A stretch of 58,168 nucleotides of DNA from a virus (IMGVR_UViG_3300037117_000093:1-58168); one strand, 5' to 3'. Positions 1 to 8,202 are shown, numbered from the stretch's first letter. Program-made: numbers and translations. Notes: a model not told the origin generated them from the sequence alone.

Positions 1-102
1 CGCGGCAAGAGGGGATTGCGCCGGGGGCTGAAATGGCGGCTGGACCTGAGCGACGGCCGGGACTGCGACGAGAAGCGAGGCGGCGAAGATTAGGCGTTTC
101 AT
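1..102 (-). CDS. Partial secreted proline-rich protein (C-terminus beyond left edge)
   Basis: An ATG at 102 opens a frame that runs off the left edge, so only 34 residues are visible. They form a typical Sec signal peptide (MKRLIFAASLLVAVPAVAQ, with an AVA-Q cleavage site) followed by a proline- and glutamine-rich segment. It is the last visible gene of the minus-strand late operon and begins 16 bp after the stop of the preceding gene. Two neighbours upstream also carry signal peptides, so an exported product is likely. Nothing more can be said about function. Confidence 0.55.
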   Translation of the reverse strand, partial: MKRLIFAASLLVAVPAVAQVQPPFQPPAQSPLAA

Positions 103-118
103 GGTCATCCTCAGATTG

Positions 119-415
119 TTAGAGCGCAAAGGCAGCCGGCGGCGACTCTATGCGATTGGCTTGCCCCGGCGCAATGCCGTAAAGGCGTCTCAGGTGCTCA
201 CGGCGATAATTCCTACGCTCAGCAGTTTTCCTTTCTTCCGTCCACGTTTTTCGCACGCTGCGCATATGCGCAGCTTCGCGTGCCTTAGTTGCCGGGCGCT
301 GCTTGTACTCCGCGATCTTATCAGGATGGCGCTGACGATATTGCTGAGACTTCAAACGATGCCGTTCCCGCTCCTTAGCAACGCGTTCCTCAACCGTCAT
401 ATCGAGTTTTCTCAC
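119..415 (-). CDS. Small basic protein resembling the N-terminus of endonuclease VII
   Basis: This is a 98-residue, highly charged protein that starts at a GTG whose GTGA overlaps the stop of the tail spike gene. The sequence is rich in Arg, Lys and Glu, and its pattern (repeated RQRHPDK / RRNYRREHLRRLYGI) resembles the helical N-terminal part of phage recombination endonuclease VII proteins, where 'RxLYGI' precedes the Cys-containing catalytic domain. Here the protein ends soon after that point and has no cysteines, so the nuclease part is missing. It is either a truncated relic or a separate small DNA-binding protein. The family link is inference. Confidence 0.55.
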   Translation of the reverse strand: MRKLDMTVEERVAKERERHRLKSQQYRQRHPDKIAEYKQRPATKAREAAHMRSVRKTWTEERKTAERRNYRREHLRRLYGIAPGQANRIESPPAAFAL

Positions 416-2892
416 TGGATAATCCTGACGTTATAATTCGACGCACCTGGCGTCCCAGCGATGAAGCCGCAGACCTTGACCGTCACGGTCCCGGCGGCGG
501 AGACATATGCGCTCCAATCAAAGCCGTCTCCGGGATATGTTACAGGCGACGCGGCGGCAACCATCGCGGTCGTCGCGCCGGTTACGGCGACGGTCCCGGA
601 GGTGCAGGCCCCGGCGACTAGCGCGCTGCCGCCGATGCTGGCGGTCGTGCCGGAAAGAGAGCCGACAGAGTTATTGCACGTCACGGCGCCGGTCGATGGG
701 GTCGTCCCGAGCGCGGTGCAGCCGGCGGTGTAGGTGGCGTAATCCAAGACAAACGGCGTCTCAAGCGAGAACCCCCCGGCATTGTTGAACCTGGCGCGCT
801 CGGTTCCCCACGGGGCATCAAAGCGAAGAAAGGTCGTTCCACCAGAGGCAAGGATGACCTGATCGCTATCGGCGTAGAGTCGTCCCGAATAGCCGGCCGA
901 TGTGCCGCCGACGAAATAGGAGTTGCTGAGCGAGCTATCGTATTCGGCCGCGCTGTCGATTGCTCCGGTTACGTTGAGCGCCCCGCCGATCCCGGTGCCG
1001 CCGGTCACCACTAACGCGCCTGTGGAACCCGACGTCGAGACCGTAACGTTGGTCGTATTGATCGTACCGGCCGTTTGAAGCGGAGCGAGCGAGGACGCCA
1101 GGATCGTGCCATACTTGCCGCCGCCGAACCCCGTCATCTGGTTCCCGGCCTCGACGACGTGCGTCGCGTTGCCGCCAATCCCGATCCCGGTCGTGCTGCC
1201 CGTCTGATTGTTGTTGTTGAAGGCATTGCCGGAGAGGACGACGTTGTCGCCGTCCTGGACATTGATGACCGGGAAGGTGCCGGTGATGTAGTCATTCCCC
1301 ACGTTGTTCGCGAAAGTGATGTTGCGTATCCAGCCCGGCGCGGAGCCGGCATCGACGCAGAGCCGTTGCGCCGTCGCAAGGCCGGGATTGGCGACGATCG
1401 AGAACTCGTTCCCGGTGACGATGATATTCGCCCACTCGATCCCGCTGACCGCCTGATGCACGCGGATTGAGCAAAGCTGCGCATTTTCGATCGAGGCACC
1501 CGAGATGATCCATGTCCCTGTCGGGCCGAAGAAGGCGTTGAACAGCACGGCGTAGTTGGCGTCGCCGAGGCCACGCGCGGAATACTGCGCCGAGCCGCCG
1601 CCGAAAATCTCGACATCGGCGTTCGCTGAGGCCGCCCCGCTGTAAATGATCGCTCCGTCGTAATTACCGCTGGCACCGTCGTCCGGCTGCGCCGCGCCGA
1701 TCGCGGCAATCCCGTCGTGCTGCCATCCGGCGTATTCGCTGCCGGTCGTGCGGGTCTCGACTGAATTTTCGCGGCGCTCGCAATCCCACCATCCGGCGGC
1801 GCACGTCACGTTCTCAATGACGGCATCTGATCCGTAGGTATTGTAAACCGGATGATTGACGCTCGCCTTGAAACTCAACCCGGCAGCGAGTGTGATGACC
1901 TGGCCCACCGGGGTTCCGCTAACGGTGGTCGTTTGATAAAGGCCATCGTCGCGCTCGATCTCAAGCTGGGCGCCATTCGGGAAGCAGGCCGCCACGCTGG
2001 CGCAGCCGCCCGGCGTCGCCACGGTGATCGTGGTCGCGGCCGAAGCTGAGTCGGCAGTCAGCACGCTTTTCGGCCCCGAGATCGAGATGGCCGCCGCGTT
2101 GTCATAGATCATGTTGAATGTAGCGCCGGTGCCGGCACCCGAAGACGAGCCTTGCGCGACAGGCGAGGTCGCAGTCGGCGCGACCGAATAGGAGCCTGGC
2201 GTGACGATGACGGCGCCGGTCACGGTGCTGCCCGAGAGTGCCGTCACCTTCAAAACCGTGGCTGTCGTGAAGGTGCCGCCCGTCAGTGTGATCGTATCAT
2301 TGACCGCGTACCCGGTTCCCGCCGCGCTGACGCGAGCATAGCTGGCGCCGCCGACCTGCGTCGCCTGCCCGCTCTTGTCGATCTGCATATCGGTGAGCTT
2401 GAACTGCCCGAAGCCGTGAAAGGCGAACAGGTCTTTCCCGGCCATCGTCCCGGTGCCCCGCAGCACGAGGCCGCCCGCATTCAAGCCGGAATTCCCAAGC
2501 GTGCTGCTGCCGTGTATCCAGCAGCCGTTGGTGACATCGATCTGGCCGCTGACATCGTAGAAGTCGTTCGGAATGTAGACCTCGCCGGTGTGAAAGACCG
2601 AGCCGGGGTTGCTGTTGCACGCGGCTGTCACCGCGGCTTGCAGGGCCGTCGTGATATCGCTGCCGGCGACCGCGCCGTAATCGGTTATGACGTTGACGCC
2701 GTTGCCGGCGCCGGCGCCGAAAGTGGCGCGGAGGGCAGACTGACTTGTCGCCGCCGTCAGGATCGCCTGCGCCGCCGCCGAGGTCGCGCCCGCACCCGAG
2801 AGCGGCATGCCGCCGGTCCCGACAACCGTCGTCTGCGCCAGCGCCGGAGACGCGCTCAGCAGCAGCGCGGCGAGGAATGCCCGTATTCTCAT
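412..2892 (-). CDS. Tail spike/adhesin with beta-helix (pectate-lyase-like) fold and signal peptide
   Basis: The ATG at 2892 overlaps the previous stop as ATGA and begins a clear signal peptide (MRIRAFLAALLLSASPALAQ). The 826-residue product continues with an Ala/Gly-rich neck, then the 'NVITDYGAVAGSD...ALQAAV' signature that opens pectate-lyase-superfamily beta-helices (about residues 68-90), followed by many short Gly/Asn/Thr-rich rungs and a C-terminal domain with four cysteines. Phage tail spikes of this type bind or cleave surface polysaccharide. A longer in-frame start exists at 3201, but its extra 103 residues are Arg/His-rich shadow of the neighbour. A secretion signal on a virion spike is unusual. 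Confidence 0.8.
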   Translation of the reverse strand: MRIRAFLAALLLSASPALAQTTVVGTGGMPLSGAGATSAAAQAILTAATSQSALRATFGAGAGNGVNVITDYGAVAGSDITTALQAAVTAACNSNPGSVFHTGEVYIPNDFYDVSGQIDVTNGCWIHGSSTLGNSGLNAGGLVLRGTGTMAGKDLFAFHGFGQFKLTDMQIDKSGQATQVGGASYARVSAAGTGYAVNDTITLTGGTFTTATVLKVTALSGSTVTGAVIVTPGSYSVAPTATSPVAQGSSSGAGTGATFNMIYDNAAAISISGPKSVLTADSASAATTITVATPGGCASVAACFPNGAQLEIERDDGLYQTTTVSGTPVGQVITLAAGLSFKASVNHPVYNTYGSDAVIENVTCAAGWWDCERRENSVETRTTGSEYAGWQHDGIAAIGAAQPDDGASGNYDGAIIYSGAASANADVEIFGGGSAQYSARGLGDANYAVLFNAFFGPTGTWIISGASIENAQLCSIRVHQAVSGIEWANIIVTGNEFSIVANPGLATAQRLCVDAGSAPGWIRNITFANNVGNDYITGTFPVINVQDGDNVVLSGNAFNNNNQTGSTTGIGIGGNATHVVEAGNQMTGFGGGKYGTILASSLAPLQTAGTINTTNVTVSTSGSTGALVVTGGTGIGGALNVTGAIDSAAEYDSSLSNSYFVGGTSAGYSGRLYADSDQVILASGGTTFLRFDAPWGTERARFNNAGGFSLETPFVLDYATYTAGCTALGTTPSTGAVTCNNSVGSLSGTTASIGGSALVAGACTSGTVAVTGATTAMVAAASPVTYPGDGFDWSAYVSAAGTVTVKVCGFIAGTPGASNYNVRIIQ

Positions 2893-3260
2893 TGCGCGCT
2901 CCGAATGGTTACCGGCGAGTTTGCCCCGCCCGCAATGCAATTTACCGCACCGATCGGCGCGCTCCCGTTCTGCCAGAATGCCGACACGGCGGGCGCGATC
3001 GTCGATGAGCCGGCCGCGTTGAGCGCCGGAGTGCACGTGCCGTTCGGCGCCGCGACGCAATAGGCAATGCTGTTGGTCGTGCCGGCGTTCTCGATGTAGA
3101 GCGTGCGGCGAGCGCCGTTCGGCGGTACGCATTGCTGCGCGGCCGTGCCAAGCGTTGCCGAGTAGTCCGTCGTCGAGAGCGCCTGTGCCAGCGCCGGGCA
3201 TGGCGCGAGCGCCAGCAGCGCCGCCGCGACAGCCGCGAATGCCGGTCTGCGTTTGCGCAT
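2889..3260 (-). CDS. Small secreted protein of unknown function
   Basis: This 123-residue protein starts at ATG 3260 with a long signal peptide (MRKRRPAFAAVAAALLALAP... ending PALAQ). The mature part has Cys residues at 'QQCVPP', 'AYCVAA', 'GTCTPA' and 'VNCIAG', which suggests disulphide bonds in an oxidising compartment. The pattern 'RRTLYIENAGTTNSIAYCV' reads like a short beta-sandwich of the kind found next to tail fibres. It overlaps the spike gene by 4 bp, so the two are translationally coupled. It may be a spike accessory or virion surface protein; the function is not known. Confidence 0.7.
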   Translation of the reverse strand: MRKRRPAFAAVAAALLALAPCPALAQALSTTDYSATLGTAAQQCVPPNGARRTLYIENAGTTNSIAYCVAAPNGTCTPALNAAGSSTIAPAVSAFWQNGSAPIGAVNCIAGGANSPVTIRSAQ

Positions 3261-3262
3261 GG

Positions 3263-3499
3263 TCAGAACTGCTGGTCGGGCGTGGTTTCGCTCGCCAGGC
3301 GCTGCGTCAGCGTCGCGAGCAGCACGATCCCGTCTTGGAGCAACGCCCCCGAACTCGCGAACGAGGTCGAACGGCCCGAGCCGGCGTTGATCTGGTTCAC
3401 GACGACGGTCAGGGTATTGCCCGAGCCGTCCGTGATCACATAGGTCGTGATCGTGCCGGTCGCGGTGGTCGCGACGGTCTTGGTCTGTCCGGCAGCCAT
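3263..3499 (-). CDS. Small beta-rich phage protein, paralogue of the 3509-3718 product
   Basis: The 78-residue product starts at ATG 3499. It is rich in Thr, Val and Gly (TTATGTITTYVITDGSGN) and ends with a short amphipathic stretch (DGIVLLATLTQRLASE). The neighbouring upstream gene encodes a protein with the same layout ('YTITD' then 'DGVQMLSVLLIQLASE'), so the two are tandem duplicates. Proteins of this size before a tail spike often decorate fibres, but no family was recognised. There are 2 bp to the next start and 9 bp to the previous stop, so it belongs to the operon. Confidence 0.7.
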   Translation of the reverse strand: MAAGQTKTVATTATGTITTYVITDGSGNTLTVVVNQINAGSGRSTSFASSGALLQDGIVLLATLTQRLASETTPDQQF

Positions 3500-3508
3500 C
3501 GGCGCCTC

Positions 3509-3718
3509 CTACGGCTGGACTTCGGAAGCGAGCTGGATCAGAAGCACGGACAGCATTTGCACGCCATCCATGTGCAGCCCGGTCGTCGCGATCGAAATGG
3601 TGTAACCGCCGGGCAGCGGCGGGAAGGCGGTCACCGTGCAAGTCACGCCGAGTTGGTCCGTGATTGTATAGATCGTGTTCGAGCCGCTCACCGAGCGCGT
3701 CTGCGTTGCCATGATCAT
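3509..3718 (-). CDS. Small beta-rich phage protein, paralogue of the 3263-3499 product
   Basis: The 69-residue product begins at ATG 3718, with a second ATG two codons later that sits better behind the AAAGGAC ribosome binding site. Two short beta-hairpin-like segments are followed by 'MDGVQMLSVLLIQLASEVQP', which aligns with the end of the downstream paralogue. No signal peptide or membrane helix is seen. The function is unknown; duplication next to the spike suggests a structural role. Confidence 0.7.
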   Translation of the reverse strand: MIMATQTRSVSGSNTIYTITDQLGVTCTVTAFPPLPGGYTISIATTGLHMDGVQMLSVLLIQLASEVQP

Positions 3719-3747
3719 GTCCTTTCGAGGATGTCAGGGAGGCGGCG

Positions 3748-3924
3748 TCAACCGCGCAAGGCTGGCACAAACAGGTCCAGCACGATCAGCAGCACGGCGA
3801 TGTATGGCAAAAGCTTCTGGCATACATCTTCCGATCGCATCCAGCATTTGAGCACGTCGTCATGATCGAGGCTCAAATCAGCGCGCGGATGACTTGGCCG
3901 AACATCAATTACCTTCCTTTTCAT
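3748..3924 (-). CDS. Short membrane protein with C-terminal transmembrane helix
   Basis: This 58-residue frame starts at ATG 3924 behind a GGAAGG ribosome binding site and overlaps the lipoprotein gene by 20 bp. A charged N-terminal two-thirds is followed by one hydrophobic helix (LLPYIAVLLIVLDLFVPAL) near the C-terminus. It closes a three-gene set of membrane proteins (4418 to 3748), so it may take part in envelope disruption. A longer frame up to 4077 exists but is Arg/Ser-rich shadow. The assignment rests on context and the membrane segment only. Confidence 0.5.
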   Translation of the reverse strand: MKRKVIDVRPSHPRADLSLDHDDVLKCWMRSEDVCQKLLPYIAVLLIVLDLFVPALRG

Positions 3925-4150
3925 GCGCCGTGACGCGCTGCTTGGCGTCCTGGACCGCGGAGTCGATTTCGCGCAAGCGCTTTTCGATTTCGCCCTTGGT
4001 GCCGGCGACGTGATGCGCAGCATCGGCCGGGCGATCATGATGAGCGGTCGGCTCATGATGCGCGGCCGGCTTGTCATATTGGACCGGCGTCGGCACCGGC
4101 TGTGCGCCGCACCCCGCCAGCAGCAGGATGAAGCTAATGATGATGGGCAT
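3905..4150 (-). CDS. Outer-membrane lipoprotein, o-spanin-like
   Basis: The 81-residue product starts at ATG 4150 and has a compact lipoprotein signal (MPIIISFILLLAGC; the lipobox Cys is residue 14). The mature part begins with a Pro/His-rich linker (several AHH repeats) and ends in a charged helix (KGEIEKRLREIDSAVQDAKQ). Size, lipidation site, proline-rich linker and a 17-bp overlap with a TM coiled-coil gene fit a Rz1-type o-spanin. Spanins fuse inner and outer membranes at lysis. It lies far from the endolysin cassette (40-42.5 kb), unless the genome closes between the window ends. Confidence 0.6.
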   Translation of the reverse strand: MPIIISFILLLAGCGAQPVPTPVQYDKPAAHHEPTAHHDRPADAAHHVAGTKGEIEKRLREIDSAVQDAKQRVTAHEKEGN

Positions 4151-4418
4151 TTTGCGAGGCCGCGATGAGAACGCGGAGGTCGCTCAACTGCTGGGAAATG
4201 GCGTCCAGCCTCGTCCTCATGTCGCTTGCAAGCGCTGAGTTGTCGTGCTCGTTCCGCTCCATGCGCGAGTCCAGGCCGGAGACACGGGTGTCAAGCGACC
4301 CAAGCCAATTGCTCGCCCCGATGCCCGCGACAAACAGAGTCACCAATATCGCCGCGAAGCCGTACAGCGCGCCGCGGCCGGTACATGCGTGCGGCCCTTG
4401 CGGAATTTCATCGTCCAA
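4134..4418 (-). CDS. Inner-membrane coiled-coil protein, i-spanin-like
   Basis: This 94-residue protein starts at a TTG (4418) behind an AGAGGTG ribosome binding site. One transmembrane helix (ALYGFAAILVTLFVAGIGA, about residues 17-35) is followed by a long helix with heptad character (LDTRVSGLDSRMERNEH...LDAISQQLSDLRVLI), which fits a periplasmic coiled coil. With the overlapping downstream lipoprotein it forms the layout of an i-spanin/o-spanin pair. Alternatively it could be a tail-associated membrane protein. The C-terminus ends in three His residues. Confidence 0.55.
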   Translation of the reverse strand: MDDEIPQGPHACTGRGALYGFAAILVTLFVAGIGASNWLGSLDTRVSGLDSRMERNEHDNSALASDMRTRLDAISQQLSDLRVLIAASQNAHHH

Positions 4419-4442
4419 TTGGCACCTCTCTTCCGAGGGGGG

Positions 4443-5102
4443 CTACGGCCGGCGCGCCACCACATGGAACCCCATATCTGGCCGCGCCACCGCATCCCAA
4501 TCCTGCGGCCCGTTCCCGCTGCCGCGAACGTAATCGGCATGAACGAACGGGCTTGGCCCCGGCACCAACCCGGCGGCGCACAGCCGAGCCTCCCACCATG
4601 AGCGCGGCCGGATCGATACATGCCAGCGCGCGCCGCTCGCCGGGTCTTCGTCCGGGAAGGTCGCCACGCTTGCGACGAACATGCCGCCCGGCGCCAGGTG
4701 CCGGACGATGTTGTCAAAAAGAAGCGGCAGATCGCCCTCGCGGATGTGCTCGAGAACGTCCCATGCCGTGATCACGTCAAACGGCTCGCCGCTCACCTGG
4801 AACGGCTTGGCGATGTCCGCGGTAAACAGGTGATCCGGGATCACCCGCCATTCCGCGCGCCGGGTGCGTTTCGAATAGTCGCTGCCGTCGATCCCGACCG
4901 AATAGTGCCCGGCGTCGAAGAAATCCCGCACTAACCCGCCACCGGCGCATCCCAAATCCAGATGCCGCACCGGTCGGCCGAAAATGCGCCCGCAGGCGTC
5001 AACGAATGCCGGGCCGTGCGTGTTGTCGTTCGCCGTGCCGCGCGGATAGCGATGATCATCGCTGTGGAGCGCGAGCGGGAAGCTCGTCACGACTTCTGTC
5101 AT
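4443..5102 (-). CDS. SAM-dependent class I methyltransferase
   Basis: The 219-residue product starts at ATG 5102, overlapping the previous stop as ATGA. Motif I is 'HLDLGCAGGGLVRDF', followed by the acidic 'VGIDGSDYS' and the post-motif 'FDVITAWDVLEHI' and 'LAPGGMFVASVA', all typical of Methyltransf_11/23 enzymes. It sits in a cassette with two glycosyltransferase-like genes, so it could methylate a sugar or peptide on the virion or host surface. The substrate cannot be read from the sequence. Confidence 0.85.
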   Translation of the reverse strand: MTEVVTSFPLALHSDDHRYPRGTANDNTHGPAFVDACGRIFGRPVRHLDLGCAGGGLVRDFFDAGHYSVGIDGSDYSKRTRRAEWRVIPDHLFTADIAKPFQVSGEPFDVITAWDVLEHIREGDLPLLFDNIVRHLAPGGMFVASVATFPDEDPASGARWHVSIRPRSWWEARLCAAGLVPGPSPFVHADYVRGSGNGPQDWDAVARPDMGFHVVARRP

Positions 5103-5776
5103 GCCAGGATGGTGCCCTCTACCATCTGTCGCCAAGACGGATGCGCCCGCACATAATCGTTTGCCGCCGCGTGGCGCCGCGCCAAATCCTTCAACGCCAG
5201 CACCCGCGGGAAATTCCGGCAATCGTGGAAGCCGAAGCTGAGCCGCGAAGGCCCGTGCTCCAACGAGAACTGCGCCGCCAGCACTTCCGGCGCCCAGCGA
5301 AAGCCCTCAGCCTCAAGGTGCGGCCGATAGCGGCGGCACAGCACCTCATCCCACGGGAAGGCGTAGGGGTAGTCGCCGCGGCTGATCCGCTCGGCGAGGC
5401 GCCGCGAGATCAGCGAGAAGCCGCCGTTGCCGACGCGCGATGCCGCCGGATGCCACGGCCACGGCGCGCCGATGAAATCGCATTCCAGGAACTCGTCGGT
5501 CCACTGGCTCGGGTCGTTGATGCCGGTATCCCATTCGACGTTGAGGATGTGCGACGTGCGGCACTTGCGCCAGCCGGTTTCCCAAAGCTCGGCCTGCCCG
5601 AGCGGCTTGGCGAGGCCACCAATGATCGGATGAATGATAATGCCGGGTACATCGCCGAAGCATTCCGGCCGATCGCTCCAAACCTTGACCGCGCCGAACT
5701 TGACCGCGCCCATCATATCGCCGATCGCGAGCGCCGCCGCTTCGTGAGCAACCGCATCGTAGCAGCAAAGGGTCAC
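5099..5776 (-). CDS. DUF5672-type putative glycosyltransferase
   Basis: The frame that reads 'VTLCCYDAVAHEAAALAIGD' is best started at GTG 5776; upstream in-frame residues are Arg/Trp-rich shadow of the next gene. The 225-residue product has the 'CRTSHILNVEWDTGIND', 'DFIGAPWPWH' and 'VGNGGFSLISRR' signatures of the DUF5672 group, which resemble GT-A glycosyltransferases (the 'GNGGFSL' loop and an acidic triplet). It is coupled to the methyltransferase by a 4-bp overlap. Acting on a virion or cell-surface glycan is inference from context. Confidence 0.75.
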   Translation of the reverse strand: MTLCCYDAVAHEAAALAIGDMMGAVKFGAVKVWSDRPECFGDVPGIIIHPIIGGLAKPLGQAELWETGWRKCRTSHILNVEWDTGINDPSQWTDEFLECDFIGAPWPWHPAASRVGNGGFSLISRRLAERISRGDYPYAFPWDEVLCRRYRPHLEAEGFRWAPEVLAAQFSLEHGPSRLSFGFHDCRNFPRVLALKDLARRHAAANDYVRAHPSWRQMVEGTILA

Positions 5777-5786
5777 GTCAGAGAGA

Positions 5787-7172
5787 TTAAGCGGCAATCT
5801 CCGCCTCCAAAGCCCGGTGCACGTCCACCAGCGCGCCCATCCAATCGCCGGGCGCGCGCTGCGGGAAAAGCCGCCCCGCGTACCACGGGGCCATCGTACC
5901 GTCAGCCGCGCCCCACCATCGCCAGCAGCGCGTGAACGGCGACAGCATCCAGATCGGCTTTCCCATCGCGCCGGCAAGGTGCGCGACCGCAGTGTCAACC
6001 GCGATCACAAGGTCGAGCTGCCTGATGAAGGCCGCGGTATCCGCCCAGTCGGCGAGGCGCGGGGTCAGGTCGCCGATCAGTCCGGCGGCGCCGATGCGGT
6101 CGATATCGCCCTCGGCGTCTTCGCCCTTTTGCAGGCTCCAAAGCCGCACGCCGGGGATCGACGCCATCGGCAGGAACAAGATCAGCGGGATCGAGCGGCG
6201 CAGCGCGGTATCCAGGTTCCATTTCCCGCTCGCCCAGCAGATGCCGATGTTGCGACGCCCTGATCGGAGGCCGTCGAGTTCGATAGGCAAACGCCCGTCA
6301 TCCTGAGCCGGCGCCCGCAGATACGGCGCCGGCCGGATATCCTCCGGCCGCGCATATCCAAGCCAGCGCAGCGCGCCGAACATTGGCGTGTGAAAATCGA
6401 ACCGCGGCGAAGCATCGCCGGCATCGAAGGTTTCGAGCGCGACAACATCAACGCCGGGCCATTCCTGCATCGCCAGCAACCGAACGAGCGCCGCCGGCAC
6501 CGCCATCGTCACGCGAGCGCCGCGCAGAGCAAGCTCGGGCGCGAGCCGCGCCAGCATGATCGCGTCGCCGAAACCTTGCTCCGAATGGAATAGGATTGTC
6601 TTACCGGCGAGGTCTTCGCCCTGCCATTCCGGCCAATGGTGGTCCCATGGCGACAGGTGCGTGAGGCTGTACCATCGCGCCTCGTAGGCCTCAAGCCCGT
6701 CGCCGAGCCGGCCGAGCGCCAGCAGCATGTGCGAGCGATCGGATCGCATCCCCTGCGATCCCGGCATTAGCGCCAGCGCACGGTTGATCGCGTCCAGCGC
6801 CTCGGCGTAGTCGCCTATGCGGTAGCGCAGCAGCGCGAGGTTGTGCCAGGTCACCGGGTCTTCCGGCGCTTCCTCGGCGAGCCGCAGGCATTGCGCCAGC
6901 GCCGCATCGTGCAGGTTCGCTCGCATCATCATGTTGGCGAGGTTGTTGCGCGTCGCGGTCGCGCCCGGCGCCAGACGTACGGCCCGGCCGGTCGCCGCGA
7001 GCGCGGCCGGGAGCATCCCAGCATCGGCGAGCGAGTTGCCGAGGTTCGCCAGCGCCGGCACGAAATCGGGGTCGATTCCCAGCGCCGCCAGGAAGTGCAG
7101 CCGCGCGCCCGAGGCGTCGCCGTCGCGGTGCAGCATCATGCCGGTGGCGTTCAGGTCGGCGGCGCTCGGCAA
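5787..7172 (-). CDS. TPR-repeat glycosyltransferase (GT9/GT41-like)
   Basis: A TTG at 7172 starts a 461-residue product. The N-terminal third has at least three tetratricopeptide repeats ('ALANLGNSLADAGMLPAAL', 'TRNNLANMMMRANLHDAAL', 'TWHNLALLRYRIGDYAEAL'). From about residue 190 a glycosyltransferase-like fold follows, with 'ILFHSEQGFGDAIMLARL', 'GICWASGKWNLD', 'VDTAVAHLAGAMGKPIWMLSP' and the 'W..' cluster near the end. This layout is common in bacterial TPR/heptosyltransferase-like proteins. The phage may use it to glycosylate its own proteins or the host surface. Confidence 0.85.
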   Translation of the reverse strand: MPSAADLNATGMMLHRDGDASGARLHFLAALGIDPDFVPALANLGNSLADAGMLPAALAATGRAVRLAPGATATRNNLANMMMRANLHDAALAQCLRLAEEAPEDPVTWHNLALLRYRIGDYAEALDAINRALALMPGSQGMRSDRSHMLLALGRLGDGLEAYEARWYSLTHLSPWDHHWPEWQGEDLAGKTILFHSEQGFGDAIMLARLAPELALRGARVTMAVPAALVRLLAMQEWPGVDVVALETFDAGDASPRFDFHTPMFGALRWLGYARPEDIRPAPYLRAPAQDDGRLPIELDGLRSGRRNIGICWASGKWNLDTALRRSIPLILFLPMASIPGVRLWSLQKGEDAEGDIDRIGAAGLIGDLTPRLADWADTAAFIRQLDLVIAVDTAVAHLAGAMGKPIWMLSPFTRCWRWWGAADGTMAPWYAGRLFPQRAPGDWMGALVDVHRALEAEIAA

Positions 7173-7184
7173 CGCCAGGTCGCC

Positions 7185-7460
7185 CTATTCCTGGTCAATC
7201 GAAATGGTTATGGCGTCGTTGGCCCAACCGTCCCGCGGCCCGTGCCCGGGGTTTGAGTGGCCCGACATGCGCACCCTGAAGGTGTGAGATGGCGGCCCAA
7301 GGCTGCCCGAGGCGATGATGGCGACGGTCGCGGCGACGGCCGCATCGAACTGGTCACTGCATTCTGCGTTTTGGCTGAGAGCTGCGTCCTTCAGCTGTAA
7401 GAGCGCATCGTTGCTCGATTGGTCATAGGGAACATGCTCTGCGCTTACTGACCAACTCAT
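7185..7460 (-). CDS. Small conserved-looking phage protein, function unknown
   Basis: The 91-residue product starts at ATG 7460 with a strong GGAGGA ribosome binding site. The first part is helical and acidic ('SSNDALLQLKDAALSQN'), the middle hydrophobic ('AAVAATVAIIASG') and the end polar ('FRVRMSGHSNPGHGPRDGW'). It lies between the decoration-type gene and the glycosyltransferase cassette. No family was recognised. Confidence 0.7.
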   Translation of the reverse strand: MSWSVSAEHVPYDQSSNDALLQLKDAALSQNAECSDQFDAAVAATVAIIASGSLGPPSHTFRVRMSGHSNPGHGPRDGWANDAITISIDQE

Positions 7461-7490
7461 GGACTCCTCCTATCCCGTGCTGCCGCTCTT

Positions 7491-8189
7491 TTAGCTGCCG
7501 ACCCCCGTGTACGCAAAGGCAAATCCGAAGCTGATCGTGCCGTTCGGCGCCGTCGATGGCGTGATGCTCGCCGCGCTCGATGCCACGGTGCCGATCGTCA
7601 CGTCGGCGCCCGCGTCAGTTTCCTTCAACACGGTGATATCCTGGAAGCCGGGATTGACGAGCAGCGAGAGCGAATTCGTGTCGTTGACCTGGACGCCGGC
7701 ATTAGCCGGTCCCGCGAGGCCCGTGACGATCGCCGAGGTCATGCGCAGCACGCCCTTGGTCGTCGTGAAGGTGAGGCCGGTCGATGCCGTCACGGTGTTA
7801 AGCGCCGCCGTATCGACCTGCGCGGTGCCGTCGTTCGCGGTATAGGCGAGCGCGACAGCGCCGCCGCTGATCGCAACCGAGCCCTGCGCCACGATCAAAC
7901 TGGCCTGGCGCGGAACGTCCGGCTGATGCGCGATCGTCAGCGTGCCGTTGGCGAGCGTCGTCGACGCGACGATCCGGCCCGCGGTCGCGGCGAGCGGCGC
8001 CGTAATCGGCTGCCACGCGGTCGCCTGGTTGACGTACACTGCGCCGGCCGCGAGCAGCGCCGGAACATCGCGGGTATCGACGGTCGCCGTCCCGTCCGCG
8101 CCGGGCACGACCTGGCCGCCGTTGTTGGTGTAGGCCAGGAACATCGGGCCGCCGAGCGCGGAAACGTTCATCCGAACAGTCGCTGCCAT
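7491..8189 (-). CDS. Beta-rich virion protein, head decoration-like
   Basis: This 232-residue protein starts at ATG 8189 behind GAGGTG. It is almost entirely Ala, Thr, Val and Gly with alternating beta character and no cysteine. The N-terminal 50 residues ('MFLAYTNNGGQVV...TVDTRDVPALLAAGAVYV') resemble small beta-barrel subunits seen in phage head or tail decoration proteins; the remainder reads like Ig-type sandwiches. It follows two terminator-like hairpins, which suggests separate expression from the portal operon. It does not look like a major capsid protein, which is not found in the window. Confidence 0.65.
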   Translation of the reverse strand: MAATVRMNVSALGGPMFLAYTNNGGQVVPGADGTATVDTRDVPALLAAGAVYVNQATAWQPITAPLAATAGRIVASTTLANGTLTIAHQPDVPRQASLIVAQGSVAISGGAVALAYTANDGTAQVDTAALNTVTASTGLTFTTTKGVLRMTSAIVTGLAGPANAGVQVNDTNSLSLLVNPGFQDITVLKETDAGADVTIGTVASSAASITPSTAPNGTISFGFAFAYTGVGS

Positions 8190-8202
8190 CGCACACCTCG
8201 CG

